From Elusimicrobium simillimum (GTDB lineage: Bacteria > Elusimicrobiota > Elusimicrobia > Elusimicrobiales > Elusimicrobiaceae): a DNA stretch of 64,000 bases. The stretch spans positions 868,001-932,000 of the forward strand of contig NZ_JBEVVA010000003.1 of the NCBI RefSeq assembly GCF_049639735.1, written 5' to 3'. Of this stretch, positions 51,180 through 58,942 are shown piece after piece; position 1 is the first letter of the stretch; every line of letters starts with the position of its first letter. A program made the position numbers and the translations under genes. The notes below the pieces were generated by a model. The model was given only the letters and a program-made list of their open reading frames with translations, was not told the origin of the DNA and did not search any database.

Positions 51180-52516
51180 ACACAAAACTTAAACAATTAA
51201 ATTATAAGGGTATGGATTTACCCAAGTATATCGGCGCTGTATTTAAAGTTACAGGGGCCAGCTTTGTGCCTGTCCTTTTAATGTCTATTATCTTTGCTGT
51301 TATAGGTTTTGTACTTGGTTTTTTGCTTGGGTTTACTTATGTTAACCCTTATCTTTCAGTGGCTATAACATTATTTGCTTTTATTACTTTGGGCGCGTTA
51401 TACTTTGCCGCTATGATTAAAATAATTAAAAGCAAAGCCGACGGCGTACTTATAGGCATAAGCGAGGCCGTTACCTCTACTAAATTTGAACTTTTTACCG
51501 CTATGTTTGCCTGCGTGCTTATGTCTGTGCCGGTTAGTTTAATAAGCTTAGGGCTGTATTATTTTGGCGGACTGCAAAACTATATTCCCGCTGTTATTTA
51601 CAATATTATTAATATGTTTTTGCTTGTATATTTGGTTTTTACGCCAATGGCTATTATTATAAGAAAGCAGGGGCTTGTAGAAGGTTTTAAATACAGCTTT
51701 TACATGGTTTACAAAAACTACTGGAGCACGCTTGGTTACCTTGTACTGGCAACAGTTATTTATTTTGCTATGGTTATAATGTTTTCTATTATTATGACAT
51801 TGATTGCGGGCGTGGGAATGGGGTTTGCCACGGCGTTGTTTGGCGGCGCAAGCACGCTTAGCGGTGGTATGCTGGTGTTAACATTGGCCGGCACGGTTGC
51901 GTTTCTAATAGTGTCAATTTTGGTGCAAAACTACTATACCACGTTTATTATGTCAGCCTTTACGGTGCTTTTCCTTAAACTTGAGTCAAAGGTAGAGGAA
52001 GAAATAGGCGGCAAGACAACAAACGATTTTGAACTTGAAACCAAAGCCTTACCCGACACACAAGATGCCCAGGGGCCTATACCTGACGAGGCTAACCTTA
52101 CAGACTCGGAAAAATTTTATAAAAGTATATTTAATAAAAAAGACGGGGAGGATATTTCCCCCGGAGAAATGCCCACGCTTATAGTGGATTTAAAAAATGA
52201 TTCCACCGTAGAGCAGCTTATACAAAAGCGCCGTATGATTGAGGCCGCGCAAAGGGCGGAGCGTGACCAGCGTGAGGACACAATCACCCTTTCCGACGGG
52301 GAAAGCGGTATTGAAGTTAACCTTGAAAACACTGAGTTTCTGCCTGAGAGAGAAGATACCGAATTTCCCGTAGGCAAAAAAGAGGAAGAGGCCCGCGGGC
52401 CTTTACCGCAGGACGTGCCGGTGCGCCCCAGGCTGAAGGTTGTCAGTATGCCGCCGCTGCCGCCAAATTTAAATAACGCTTATCAAGATGGCAAAGATAA
52501 AGAACAAAACAAATAG
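51176..52516 (+). CDS. Polytopic membrane protein with acidic cytoplasmic tail
   Basis: 446 residues. About six hydrophobic segments up to residue ~265 (for example VLLMSIIFAVIGFVLGFLLG and YLVLATVIYFAMVIMFSIIM). A hydrophilic, Glu/Asp/Pro-rich tail of ~180 residues follows. Amphipathic N-terminus resembles glycerophosphodiesterase-membrane-domain or DUF975-like proteins. The next gene shares the membrane part layout, so they may form a heteromeric complex. Translationally coupled to lpxK; function unknown. Confidence 0.65.
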   Translation: MNTKLKQLNYKGMDLPKYIGAVFKVTGASFVPVLLMSIIFAVIGFVLGFLLGFTYVNPYLSVAITLFAFITLGALYFAAMIKIIKSKADGVLIGISEAVTSTKFELFTAMFACVLMSVPVSLISLGLYYFGGLQNYIPAVIYNIINMFLLVYLVFTPMAIIIRKQGLVEGFKYSFYMVYKNYWSTLGYLVLATVIYFAMVIMFSIIMTLIAGVGMGFATALFGGASTLSGGMLVLTLAGTVAFLIVSILVQNYYTTFIMSAFTVLFLKLESKVEEEIGGKTTNDFELETKALPDTQDAQGPIPDEANLTDSEKFYKSIFNKKDGEDISPGEMPTLIVDLKNDSTVEQLIQKRRMIEAAQRAERDQREDTITLSDGESGIEVNLENTEFLPEREDTEFPVGKKEEEARGPLPQDVPVRPRLKVVSMPPLPPNLNNAYQDGKDKEQNK

Positions 52517-52525
52517 GAGAGTCTA

Positions 52526-53515
52526 ATGGACATATTGAAAAAGAAGTATCCTGTGTTAGATATTCTTACCGAATCATTTAACGCTTTCTGGAAAAACCTT
52601 AAAGGCCTTTACATAATACAGTTGCTGCTTATGGTAGCGGTTATGATAATGAGCATACCGTACTTATACTCCTTTTTTGGCGTATTTTTAACCAGCGGGC
52701 TAGACTTTAACAACCCCCAAGCTATGGACCCTGCCGCCGCAGAAGCCTTGTTTAAACAAATGTTCTCGCCTGCCATGATAGTGTATTTGGTGGTGGCTAT
52801 GTTGGCCTATGTGGTATTTGCCCTGGTACAGAAAGCGGCTGTTTCTATTTATTTGCAGGAAAGAATTTTAGGCAGAGAAATTACTATATTGGACGCTTTT
52901 AAACGCGGCCTGCCCCGCGCGTGGTCGCTGTTTATAACAGCGGTGGTTTTTCTTATTATACTTTATGCTCCTATAATATTAATCATTCTTGCCGGCAGTG
53001 TGGCCAAAGAACTTATGGGCCTGCTTATATTTGTATGGTTTATAGCCTTATTTTTTGGCGTATTCTTCTTTATACCGCTGGTGCAGGTGGTGGTGCTTAA
53101 AGGCAAAAGTCTTATTGACGCTTTAAAGTATTGCGTTAAGCTTGTTAAACCCACCTATTGGCCGACAATGGGTTTTATGTTTTTAATCATGGCTATAGCA
53201 TTCGCTCTTATGATAGGCCTAAGCATAGTTAACGGCATTACACAGGCAATATTTGGCCTGCTTGCCGCCGCTACGCAGAGTATACCGGTGCTGTCGGTAA
53301 TATTTGTGGCGGTATCTGTAATAATATCTTTCCTCATCATGTTAATACCCTACTGCTATATGGACGTGCCGTTTGTGCTGTATTATATGAATAGAGAAGT
53401 TTACTTTGGCGACGGCCAGGGTGAACTGGCGGAACTTGCCAAGCAAAACGCTCCCGCCGAGGTTGACGTTAACCTAATGCCTGCTCCGCCCCAGGCGCAA
53501 GAGCCGCAAAATTAA
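52526..53515 (+). CDS. Polytopic membrane protein, probable partner of the preceding gene
   Basis: 329 residues with about six hydrophobic segments (LLLMVAVMIMSIPYLYSFFG, then IVYLVVAMLAYVVFALV, FITAVVFLIILYAPIILIIL and others) and a short Pro/Ala/Gln-rich tail. The segment ALKYCVKLVKPTYWPTMGFM parallels GFKYSFYMVYKNYWSTLGYL of the previous protein, so the two are related. AGGAG precedes the ATG at 10 bases from the previous stop. No known function. Confidence 0.65.
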   Translation: MDILKKKYPVLDILTESFNAFWKNLKGLYIIQLLLMVAVMIMSIPYLYSFFGVFLTSGLDFNNPQAMDPAAAEALFKQMFSPAMIVYLVVAMLAYVVFALVQKAAVSIYLQERILGREITILDAFKRGLPRAWSLFITAVVFLIILYAPIILIILAGSVAKELMGLLIFVWFIALFFGVFFFIPLVQVVVLKGKSLIDALKYCVKLVKPTYWPTMGFMFLIMAIAFALMIGLSIVNGITQAIFGLLAAATQSIPVLSVIFVAVSVIISFLIMLIPYCYMDVPFVLYYMNREVYFGDGQGELAELAKQNAPAEVDVNLMPAPPQAQEPQN

Positions 53516-53532
53516 TTTGAAGTGATTTACAA

Positions 53533-53566
53533 AAAAAGCCCCACGCCTACGGCGCGGGGCTTTTTA
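53533..53566 (+). terminator. Terminator of the lpxK operon
   Basis: AAAAAGCCCC-A-CGCC paired with GGCG-C-GGGGCTTTTT around TAC. Confidence 0.9.
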
Positions 53567-53608
53567 TATGAAGGACGCATAAGTAAGGCGGCGTTATATA
53601 AGCAAAGT

Positions 53609-53652
53609 GCCGCTCTCTCAGCGAAGCGTGAGGGTGCCAAGCAATTGCTGTT
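53609..53652. repeat. Fragment of a dispersed repeat shared with R2 copy a
   Basis: GCGAAGCGTGAGGGTGCCAA and flanks match, in reverse, the block 32866-32913 inside R2 copy a. No inverted ends are preserved here. Confidence 0.5.
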
Positions 53653-53771
53653 TAAAAATAAGATATTAAATGTGTCTTTTTATTAAAACACATGTAATCA
53701 TGAAAAGGTTGACACGACGGTGTGCCGCGCCGTAAATAAAATTTTTGGTATTCAAAAAATTTCATAACTGC

Positions 53772-53777
53772 TATAAT
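53772..53777 (+). promoter_or_regulatory. -10 box TATAAT next to the start codon
   Basis: TATAAT 6 bases before the ATG at 53784 and no Shine-Dalgarno. Only a weak -35 is found. TTGACA at 53709-53714 with TAAATA 18 bases later is a competing promoter. Confidence 0.4.
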
Positions 53778-53783
53778 AAAAAT

Positions 53784-54566
53784 ATGAAGATAAATAAGGT
53801 TACAGCAGTATATTTCAGCGCTACGGGCGGTACTAAAGATTACGCCAAACACCTGGCGCAAATGTTCCACAAAAAATACAGAGAAATTAATTTAGCGGAC
53901 TATAATACCAGAACGCGCCATTTTACCTTTGACGCCGATGAGCTGGTTGTCATAGCCGCGCCTGTATACGCGGGCCGTTTGCCCGCTGTGGACGGGGGAC
54001 TATTTAAAAATTTGGACGCGCACAACTCACCAGCCGTTTTTATGGTTACCTACGGCAACAGAGAGTATGAAGACGCATTGTTAGAGCTTAAAAATGAGTG
54101 CGAAAAACGTGGTTTTCACGCTGTTGGCGCGGCGGCCGTGGTTGCGCCGCATTCGTTCTCAGTCAAAATAGCGGCCGGTCGCCCTGATGAGGCGGACATT
54201 ACCGCACTATCTGATTTTGCGGATAAAGTAAAGGAAACACTGGAAGCGGACGATTTTTTAACAAAGTTTATTAAAGTTAACGGCACTTTACCGTACCGTG
54301 AGCATTCCAAAATACCGTTTGCCCCTAAAGGCGGCGGCAAGTGCGACTCTTGCGGCACATGCGTCAAAATTTGCCCCGTACAGGCTATAGAAAAGGAAAC
54401 CCCAAGAGTGACGGACGCCGCCAAATGCATTGCCTGTTACGCCTGCGTTAAAGCGTGCCCGCGGCATACACGCGGCATGAAGTCCTTGGCGTTTTGGCTG
54501 GCAATAAAAAAGATGGAATCCAAACTTACAAAAATAAGAAAAGAACCTGAATTCTTTTATATATAG
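53784..54566 (+). CDS. EFR1-type flavodoxin/ferredoxin fusion protein
   Basis: 260 residues. Flavodoxin-like N-terminus AVYFSATGGTKDYAKHLAQ (FMN phosphate loop) with VVIAAPVYAGRLP, then a C-terminal pair of [4Fe-4S] motifs, CDSCGTCVKICP and CIACYACVKACP. This matches the EFR1 ferrodoxin group common in anaerobes; it would transfer electrons between reduced ferredoxin and an unknown partner. Start ATG 53784 (MKINKVTAVYF) is chosen over 53745, whose extra residues do not belong to the fold. Supports an anaerobic lifestyle. Confidence 0.88.
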   Translation: MKINKVTAVYFSATGGTKDYAKHLAQMFHKKYREINLADYNTRTRHFTFDADELVVIAAPVYAGRLPAVDGGLFKNLDAHNSPAVFMVTYGNREYEDALLELKNECEKRGFHAVGAAAVVAPHSFSVKIAAGRPDEADITALSDFADKVKETLEADDFLTKFIKVNGTLPYREHSKIPFAPKGGGKCDSCGTCVKICPVQAIEKETPRVTDAAKCIACYACVKACPRHTRGMKSLAFWLAIKKMESKLTKIRKEPEFFYI

Positions 54567-54578
54567 GTTTTAAAATAA

Positions 54579-54610
54579 AAAAATGCCCCGCCATGCGGCG
54601 GGGCATTTTT
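54579..54610 (+). terminator. Terminator of the EFR1-type gene
   Basis: AAAAATGCCCCGCC and GGCGGGGCATTTTT around ATGC. Confidence 0.92.
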
Positions 54611-54620
54611 GTTATCTGTC

Positions 54621-54770
54621 TATAATAGCGAGTATAGGTCAAAAGACCTACATGTTCCTGGGTCTTTTGACTCATGTGTATATTTGTATTTTTATTTATC
54701 ATTGTATTATCTGGTTTTAAAAGGAGCCATATATGAAAAAAATTATAGCCTTGTCTGTAGCGGTATTTTG
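54621..54770. repeat. Direct repeat of the promoter, leader and 5' coding region, first copy
   Basis: From TATAATAGCG through the palindrome P3, the ribosome site AAAAGGAGCCATAT and the first codons, it is nearly identical to 55835-55984. The tandem duplication therefore included the control region. Confidence 0.8.
54637..54672. promoter_or_regulatory. GGTC double-palindrome element, copy P3
   Basis: Arms GGTCAAAAGACC and GGTCTTTTGACT with a 12-base centre; 11 of 12 arm positions pair. It ends 60 bases before the ATG at 54733. Confidence 0.7.
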
Positions 54771-55824
54771 CGCTGTCACAGGTGTTGCGCAAAATATTTC
54801 TAAACTTGAAAATAGATTGGACAGCTTACAAAATGTTGAAAAAAATATAAAAAAAGAAATTGACTCTGAAACAAGCAGAATATTGGATAATGTTAGCGCA
54901 ACTACCTTTATTCCAATTGTAATAGATGCTAATAAAGTAAAAGATTTTGGTGAACAACTTGATATTTATATTAATAAATATCCTAAAATTCAAGAGGCTA
55001 AAGCCAGTCTTGCTTCAACACAGGCGAATATAGGGCAAACACAGTTAATTAAAGATTTTGCCAAAATGAGTTCCCACGAGTTTGACGCTAAATATATGTC
55101 TAGTGACCCGAATTATTTTATTAACCCTCCTTCTCTCACAAATGCCGCTCTTATCATGGTGGAAGAGGCGTTAAAAAATTCTACCTACCAGGCCGCGGGA
55201 GAAAAATTCCACTTCAGTAAAGTTATGACATATGCTTTTTACACCTATTATTTAAAAGAATTTTTTCATATGAAAGGTTCTTTTACTCCTGATAGATATC
55301 AAGATTTTAATTTGAACATTTCTAACAGGCTAAGTATAGCAAGATCTAAGGCGGTGGATACGGAGGAAGTCATTCTTGCTTATAATGAACTATCCAATAT
55401 CATGAGCCGTGGACATCTTAATACTCTTACAAAAAATTTGGGTGTTAATGATATGGATAAAGTATACAAAGCGACCTTTGTTTATCAAAAATTATTTACC
55501 AACCATAAGGGCAGCCGCGCTTGGGAGAATAGAGAGCATTTTCAGGCGGCAGTTATTAACGGCATAATAAATTTATTAAATACCAATACGCTATCGGGAT
55601 CTTTGCGTTGTACCACAAGTGCGGCAGATGTTGTTATAGAAAGTTATGTGTTAGACGATGTCTATGACCGTTTTTTTGATGCGGCACAACACATGGACTT
55701 TAGCAAAATGGATAAAGACCAAAAAGACAGGCTGATTAAAGCAGTAGTCGCCAAAGAAAAATCCGGCAGTAAATATGTAAAAAAATTAAAAAAATTATTA
55801 CAAGAAAATAATATTGTATCTTAA
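54733..55824 (+). CDS. Secreted helical protein, tandem paralog 1
   Basis: Signal peptide MKKIIALSVAVFCAVTGVAQ, a short coiled coil (LENRLDSLQNVEKNIKKEID), then a helical domain with the block DFAKMSSHEFDAKYMSSDP, FINPPSLTNAALIMVEEALK and MSRGHLNTLTKNLGVNDM that is almost the same in the next gene. The stretch between about 285 and 315 differs, with CTT and SYVLDDVYDRFF. C-terminus KLKKLLQENNIVS. 363 residues. AAAAGGAG precedes the ATG. Secreted; no known family. Confidence 0.78.
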   Translation: MKKIIALSVAVFCAVTGVAQNISKLENRLDSLQNVEKNIKKEIDSETSRILDNVSATTFIPIVIDANKVKDFGEQLDIYINKYPKIQEAKASLASTQANIGQTQLIKDFAKMSSHEFDAKYMSSDPNYFINPPSLTNAALIMVEEALKNSTYQAAGEKFHFSKVMTYAFYTYYLKEFFHMKGSFTPDRYQDFNLNISNRLSIARSKAVDTEEVILAYNELSNIMSRGHLNTLTKNLGVNDMDKVYKATFVYQKLFTNHKGSRAWENREHFQAAVINGIINLLNTNTLSGSLRCTTSAADVVIESYVLDDVYDRFFDAAQHMDFSKMDKDQKDRLIKAVVAKEKSGSKYVKKLKKLLQENNIVS

Positions 55825-55834
55825 ACCGGATATT

Positions 55835-55984
55835 TATAATAGCGAATATAGGTCAAAAGACCTACATGTTCCTGGGTCTTTTGACTCATGTATATATTTG
55901 TATTTTTATTTATCATTGTATTATCTGGTTTAAAAAGGAGCCATATATGAAAAAAATTATAGCGTTGACAGTAGCAGTATTTTG
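55835..55984. repeat. Direct repeat of the promoter, leader and 5' coding region, second copy
   Basis: Second copy of the block at 54621. The junction is at TATAAT (55835-55840), since the bases before it differ between the copies. Confidence 0.8.
55851..55886. promoter_or_regulatory. GGTC double-palindrome element, copy P4
   Basis: Same arms and centre as P3 (GGTCAAAAGACC, 12 bases, GGTCTTTTGACT); ends 60 bases before the ATG at 55947. Confidence 0.7.
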
Positions 55985-57047
55985 CGCGGCAACAGCCATT
56001 GCTCAAAATACTACCGCCGCTGAAAGAAAATTAGACAGTTTAAAAAATGTTGAAAAAAACATAATTAATGACATGAATATTGAAAAAACAAGAATATTAG
56101 ATAATATTGCCACTGCTTTTGTTGTTAAAAATATAACAAGCGGCGAGAGTAATCGTGTGGTAAAAATTATTGACGGATCTCTTGACGCTTTTATTGATGA
56201 ATATCCTAAGATACAAGAGGCAAAGGCCAGCCTTGCTTTAATGCAACCTGAGATAGAAAAAGCGCAATTTGTAAAAGATTTTGCCAAAATGAGCGCACGT
56301 GATTTTGACGCTAAGTATATGTCATCTGACCCGGAACATTTTATTAATCCTCCTTCTCTTACAAACACCGCTCTTATTATGGTGGAAGAGGCTTTAAAGA
56401 ATTCTACCTATCAGGCCGCTGGAGAAAAATTCCAATTCAGTAAAGTTATGACATATGCTTTCTATACTTATTATTTAAAAGAATTTTTCCAGATGAAAGG
56501 TTCTTTTACCCCTGAAAAATACCAAGATTTTGGTTTAAATATTTTTAATAAATCTAGGATAGAAAAAAGTAAGAAAACAGATATTGACGAAGTTCTTATT
56601 ACTTATAATGAACTGTCTAACATTATGAGCCGCGGGCATCTTAATACTATTACAAAAAATTTGGGTGTTAATGATATGTATAAGGTAGATAAAACGATTA
56701 TTATTTATGCAAAATTGTTTCAAGACCATAAAGGCAGCCGCGCTTGGGAAAGTAGGGACTCTTTTCAAGCCGCAGTTATTACAGGTATAATAAACTTATT
56801 AAATACCAACATTATAGAGGAATATGACTACTTTGACGTATATATTCATGACACTTTCCGGGCCAACAAAGGAGTGGATAATTTGTTTGCTAATTTTTTT
56901 AATGTTGCACAATACATGGACTTTAGCAAAATGGATAAAGCCCAAAAAGACGCGCTTATTAAAGCAGTTGAGGCAAAAAAAGATTCAAGCAATAAGCATG
57001 TGAAAAAATTAAGAAAATTATTACAAGAAAATAATATTATGTATTAA
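55947..57047 (+). CDS. Secreted helical protein, tandem paralog 2
   Basis: Start at ATG 55947 (MKKIIALTVAVFCAATAIAQ), because the control region is duplicated at the same distance; a longer frame from 55866 would translate the palindrome. 366 residues. Nearly identical to the previous protein over the middle (DFAKMSARDFDAKYMSSDP, then SYTLTNT-type block, MVEEALKNSTYQAAGEKF) and divergent in the regions at about 45-75 and 275-320. It is a recent tandem duplicate whose exposed segments have probably diverged. Confidence 0.78.
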   Translation: MKKIIALTVAVFCAATAIAQNTTAAERKLDSLKNVEKNIINDMNIEKTRILDNIATAFVVKNITSGESNRVVKIIDGSLDAFIDEYPKIQEAKASLALMQPEIEKAQFVKDFAKMSARDFDAKYMSSDPEHFINPPSLTNTALIMVEEALKNSTYQAAGEKFQFSKVMTYAFYTYYLKEFFQMKGSFTPEKYQDFGLNIFNKSRIEKSKKTDIDEVLITYNELSNIMSRGHLNTITKNLGVNDMYKVDKTIIIYAKLFQDHKGSRAWESRDSFQAAVITGIINLLNTNIIEEYDYFDVYIHDTFRANKGVDNLFANFFNVAQYMDFSKMDKAQKDALIKAVEAKKDSSNKHVKKLRKLLQENNIMY

Positions 57048-57062
57048 CCCTGTTATTTATGC

Positions 57063-57095
57063 AAAAGCCCCGCCTAACGTTAGGCGGGGCTTTTT
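57063..57095. terminator. Bidirectional terminator between secreted paralog 2 and the pilin pair
   Basis: A perfect 16-bp palindrome AAAAGCCCCGCCTAAC and its complement with T-runs on both strands. Confidence 0.94.
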
Positions 57096-57110
57096 GTGGT
57101 AATTTATATA

Positions 57111-57611
57111 TTAATATTCGTACACCGTGCCATATGCGGTGCCTGTTTTTTGTTTACCCATGCCTTTGCATACGCTTGTCCCCTTGTCTGTGTTAGGTTT
57201 ACACGCGCGCATTGTAAGGGCAGAGGGGTTTTCGCTTTCCCAATGGTATATAATACAATAGTCACCCGCAGAGTGTGATTCGTCTGAAAAAGATGTTTCT
57301 CTGCACGCGGCTATAAAGTCGCCGGATTCTTCCATGGAGTAAGAAAAGTATTTGCCTTGTCTGGCCCATTCATTGTTTGCCGTGGAACCAAGGGGGAAGT
57401 CCAGGTCAATATTTTCAAATGTGCACCAGGCGTCAGGTTCCTGCAATTTTAATATCGCGCAGCCGGTTTGCATACTTTTAAGTATTGTGTCGGCCTCCGC
57501 TATTCTTGATTTTTCTACAGCCTTTGTGTATTGCGGCAACGCTATGGCGGCTAAAATACCTATGATTAATACTACTACCAGTAACTCTATAAGTGTAAAA
57601 CCCTTCTTCAT
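57111..57611 (-). CDS. Type IV pilin, VYEY-tail family
   Basis: Start at the ATG giving MKKG|FTLIELLVVVLIIG; the longer frame to 57752 runs through the upstream pilin gene. 166 residues: conserved helix to AVEKSRIAEADTIL, then CAILKLQ, WCTFENIDLDFP, AACRETSFSDES, then MRACKPNTDKGTSVCKGMG and the tail YGTVYEY. Six cysteines. Paralog of the next gene (C-terminal halves are alike, middle differs). Confidence 0.9.
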   Translation of the reverse strand: MKKGFTLIELLVVVLIIGILAAIALPQYTKAVEKSRIAEADTILKSMQTGCAILKLQEPDAWCTFENIDLDFPLGSTANNEWARQGKYFSYSMEESGDFIAACRETSFSDESHSAGDYCIIYHWESENPSALTMRACKPNTDKGTSVCKGMGKQKTGTAYGTVYEY

Positions 57612-57634
57612 ACTATCTCCTTTATTGTTGTAAA

Positions 57635-58144
57635 TTAATATTCGTAAACGCCGTTTGACAGTTTGCCTATGGATTTGCAAACACTTGTGCCTTTGTCTGT
57701 ATTGGGCGCGCAATATCGGCTTATTAAAGCGGAGGGGTTTCCGCCGGCCCATTCATATACTATGCAGTAGTCTCCAGCAGATGCGCCGCTATCTGAAAAA
57801 GATGATTCTCGGCAGGCATATACCATACTGCCAGACTCTTCCATGTTATAAGAAAAATATTTGCCTTGTTTGGCATATTGGTGTGCTACGCCATCGTCGC
57901 CTGTCAGTGTTGCGGATATTGCAGTAAGTGAAAAATCTAAATCAATATTGTCAAAAAAACAATGGTCTCCGCTTTGCATGTGTAAAATAGCGCAGCCTGT
58001 TTGTATGCTTTTAAGTATTGTGTCAGCCTCCGCTATTCTTGATTTCTCCACAGCCTTGGTGTATTGCGGCAGCGCGATGGCGGCCAAAATGCCTATGATT
58101 AATACTACTACCAGTAACTCGATTAATGTAAAACCTTTTTTCAT
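57635..58144 (-). CDS. Type IV pilin, VYEY-tail family
   Basis: 169 residues. First ~50 residues are the same as the neighbour apart from one or two changes (TILKSIQTGCAIL). The middle contains a 12-residue insertion TAISATLTGDDG, and the end is SRYCAPNTDKGTSVCKSIG plus NGVYEY. AGGAGG precedes the ATG. It forms an operon with the other pilin, 23 bases apart, and follows the deacetylase gene by 3 bases, so all may be one transcript. Confidence 0.9.
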   Translation of the reverse strand: MKKGFTLIELLVVVLIIGILAAIALPQYTKAVEKSRIAEADTILKSIQTGCAILHMQSGDHCFFDNIDLDFSLTAISATLTGDDGVAHQYAKQGKYFSYNMEESGSMVYACRESSFSDSGASAGDYCIVYEWAGGNPSALISRYCAPNTDKGTSVCKSIGKLSNGVYEY

Positions 58145-58147
58145 AAG

Positions 58148-58942
58148 TTACCTCCTGTTAAGTTTAATTTTAAAATCCCACATATTGTGGCAGCGCTTAA
58201 TAAAAATTCTGTTAAGCGGTTTGTCCGCGTTAAATGGCGGCGTATTTATACCATTATACATACTGAAAGCAAATTTGTAACCTGCTTCTTTTATTATTTT
58301 ATTAATTTCAGCATTCTTCCCGCCGCGGTAAGTGTATGTAAACGAGGTACACTGCGTACCAAGCAGCGCTTCCAGGCGGAATTTAGATTCTTCTATTTCA
58401 TATTTAGCATCGGCCGCAGCTATCCTATCCAGATTTTTGTGGGTTAATGTATGTGAGCCATAGCCTATATTTTTACCCGCTAAAACTTCTTTAATTTGCT
58501 CCACCGTCATCATATCCTGCCAGGTTTCCTTGGCGGGCGCGTGCCACATATTGTGGTGGCCTATGGCGTCGTACACAAAAAATATGTTTGCTTTTAAGTT
58601 GCGTTCTTTTAATATTGGTAAAGCGTTAAGGTAATTGTTTTTATAACCGTCGTCAAAAGTTATTAATAAAGGTTTTGCCGGCATATCCGCCTTGCCTTCG
58701 GAAATTTTGGCCAAATCGTCCAATGTTAAAGTTGTAAAACCTTGGCTTACAACATAATCCATTTGTCTGGCAAACGCCTGGGGGGAAACCCAGTTTCTTT
58801 TTAATTTAGAATTTTTAGGCGGTACCCCCACGTGGTGGTAAGCCAGCACGGTCACGCCTGTACGCGCGGGGCGCCAAAACGGGTAACGGATTAATACAAG
58901 TATTACGGCCACGGCGGCCGCGGCTAAAATATAAGTGGTCAT
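58148..58942 (-). CDS. Membrane-anchored polysaccharide deacetylase
   Basis: 264 residues with an N-terminal membrane helix (YILAAAAVAVILVLI) and a NodB-homology domain: LAYHHVGVPP, LLITFDDGYKNN (metal and catalytic Asp), GYGSHTLTHKNL (metal His residues), then FAFSMYNGIN. This type removes N-acetyl groups from polysaccharide in the periplasm (PgaB/IcaB-like). It lies 1 base from the glycosyltransferase gene and before the pilin pair. Confidence 0.88.
   Translation of the reverse strand: MTTYILAAAAVAVILVLIRYPFWRPARTGVTVLAYHHVGVPPKNSKLKRNWVSPQAFARQMDYVVSQGFTTLTLDDLAKISEGKADMPAKPLLITFDDGYKNNYLNALPILKERNLKANIFFVYDAIGHHNMWHAPAKETWQDMMTVEQIKEVLAGKNIGYGSHTLTHKNLDRIAAADAKYEIEESKFRLEALLGTQCTSFTYTYRGGKNAEINKIIKEAGYKFAFSMYNGINTPPFNADKPLNRIFIKRCHNMWDFKIKLNRR

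Noticed and set aside
53709..53738. TTGACA-18-TAAATA as the main promoter of the EFR1-type gene
   Set aside because: The -10 is weak, and a perfect TATAAT lies at 53772; kept only as an alternative.
55866..55946. Upstream start of the second secreted paralog
   Set aside because: Those residues would come from the palindrome and leader; the signal peptide starts at 55947, in register with the duplicated gene.
57612..57752. Extended N-terminus of the pilin at 57111
   Set aside because: It overlaps the upstream pilin gene's end in another frame and would bury the prepilin signal; the ATG at 57611 is right for MKKG|F.
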